From positions 1 through 6,011 of the forward strand of contig JAJYFX010000126.1 in NCBI GenBank assembly GCA_021785315.1: 6,011 bases of DNA, written 5' to 3'. The notes under the pieces were generated by a model that worked only from the letters and a program-made list of their open reading frames with translations, was not told the DNA's origin and ran no database searches. Within the stretch, counting starts at the first letter, position 1. Each line of letters begins with the position of its first letter. Positions 5,289-6,011 of this stretch are shown in pieces. This stretch comes from Actinomycetes bacterium. Lineage in GTDB: Bacteria > Actinomycetota > Acidimicrobiia > Acidimicrobiales > Acidimicrobiaceae. Both the position numbers and the translations under genes were made by a program.

Positions 5289-6011
5289 TTATCCATCTGC
5301 GTGCTCAAGCTGCTCGACAACTCCGTCTAAAAGCCACCGCTCGACCAAATCAATGGGAATCCCGGCCAATTCAGTCAATATTTCGATAGTGTTCTCACCA
5401 GGCAGCGGTGCTGCTCTTCGGGGACGCGCTGGCGTGGATGACAATTTGGCGGGCATCCCCACTCCAGGCATCTTTCCCAATATGGGGTGATAAAGCGACG
5501 GAAAACGATCCTCGGTGTTAAGGTGATCCTCACTGGCCAAAGACTCGTAGTCGTATATCTTCGCACAGACCACGTCCGCGTCTTCGAGCCGTTTAATCCA
5601 CTCTTCGGTGGAAGCTTGCTGGAAAATTTGGGAAAGCTCATGATGGAGCTCTTGGCGGTTCGCCACCCTGAGGTCGATGCTTGAAAAACGACTATCGTCG
5701 GCCAGTTCAGGACGGCCTAGTACTTCGGTGAGCTTCCTCCAGCGGTCCGGCCAATAGGCCGCGACCATGATATGGCCGTCCATTGTGGGAAACGCCTCAT
5801 TTGGGGCAGCATAGGGGGCAGCGCTGCCTTGTCGGCCGGGAGAACTACCGCTAGCTTGGAACATCGAAATTGGCACTGTCTGAAACATGAACATCGAATC
5901 CAATAGAGAAGCATCAACTCTTTGGCCCACTCCAGTAGCCTGCCGGACCAGCAACGCCAAAAGGATTCCTTGGACTGCGACCAGACCTCCAACGGTGTCG
6001 GCAGCGGGTAC
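5289..6011 (-). CDS. Type III CoA-transferase (CaiB/BaiF family), N-terminus cut by window
   Basis: This family moves CoA from a donor thioester, such as succinyl-CoA, to a free acid. The frame stays open through the right edge, giving 240 C-terminal residues of a family usually near 400 aa; the true start lies outside the window. The visible part opens with PAAD (2-5), whose Asp is at the position of the family's catalytic Asp (Asp169 of formyl-CoA transferase). Next come a helix ending in LLVRQATGVGQRVDASLLD (20-38) and the typical C-terminal region with a late PLPGENTIEIL segment, which resembles the GxHT/EIL ending of relatives. It is the first visible gene of the operon and the likely substrate-activating step, as BbsE/BbsF are for benzylsuccinate. 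Donor and acceptor acids cannot be read from the sequence. Alpha-methylacyl-CoA racemases share this fold, so racemase is the main alternative. Confidence 0.9.
   Translation of the reverse strand, partial: VPAADTVGGLVAVQGILLALLVRQATGVGQRVDASLLDSMFMFQTVPISMFQASGSSPGRQGSAAPYAAPNEAFPTMDGHIMVAAYWPDRWRKLTEVLGRPELADDSRFSSIDLRVANRQELHHELSQIFQQASTEEWIKRLEDADVVCAKIYDYESLASEDHLNTEDRFPSLYHPILGKMPGVGMPAKLSSTPARPRRAAPLPGENTIEILTELAGIPIDLVERWLLDGVVEQLEHADG

Overview
The window is a single-direction catabolic gene cluster. All seven genes lie on the minus strand, so transcription runs from the right edge to the left edge. The gene order is: type III CoA-transferase (5' end cut by the window) -> enoyl-CoA hydratase -> short-chain dehydrogenase -> DUF35 OB-fold protein -> SCP-x type thiolase -> PrpF-family isomerase -> phenylacetate-CoA ligase-like enzyme (3' end cut by the window). 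Spacing is tight: about 9 and 50 bp gaps, a 4-bp ATGA overlap and an 11-bp overlap, with only two spacers of about 100 bp (5187-5288 and 3094-3192). This fits one polycistronic operon. I see no RNA genes, mobile elements, CRISPR arrays or convincing terminators.

The organism is a bacterium with base composition near balanced G+C by eye, Shine-Dalgarno-led genes and frequent TTG/GTG starts. Nothing in the window fixes the taxon. Proteobacteria, Actinobacteria and SAR202-type Chloroflexi all carry such CoA-ester degradation clusters.

The genes read as a CoA-thioester beta-oxidation route. CoA is transferred to a carboxylic acid (CaiB/BaiF family), an enoyl-CoA is hydrated, the 3-hydroxyacyl-CoA is oxidised by NAD(P)+, and the 3-oxoacyl-CoA is cleaved by a thiolase working with its DUF35 partner. 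The enzyme classes match the benzylsuccinate (Bbs) pathway closely: BbsE/F CoA-transferase, BbsH hydratase, BbsC/D SDR, and BbsA (DUF35) plus BbsB (thiolase). The acyl-CoA dehydrogenase (BbsG class) is not visible.

The unusual part is the tail. A PrpF-family double-bond isomerase (relatives act on 2-methylaconitate, 4-oxalomesaconate and methylitaconate) and a PaaK-type aryl-acid CoA ligase are translationally linked to the thiolase. My inference is a pathway for an aryl- or alkyl-substituted, possibly unsaturated, di- or tricarboxylic acid. The substrate cannot be read from the sequence.
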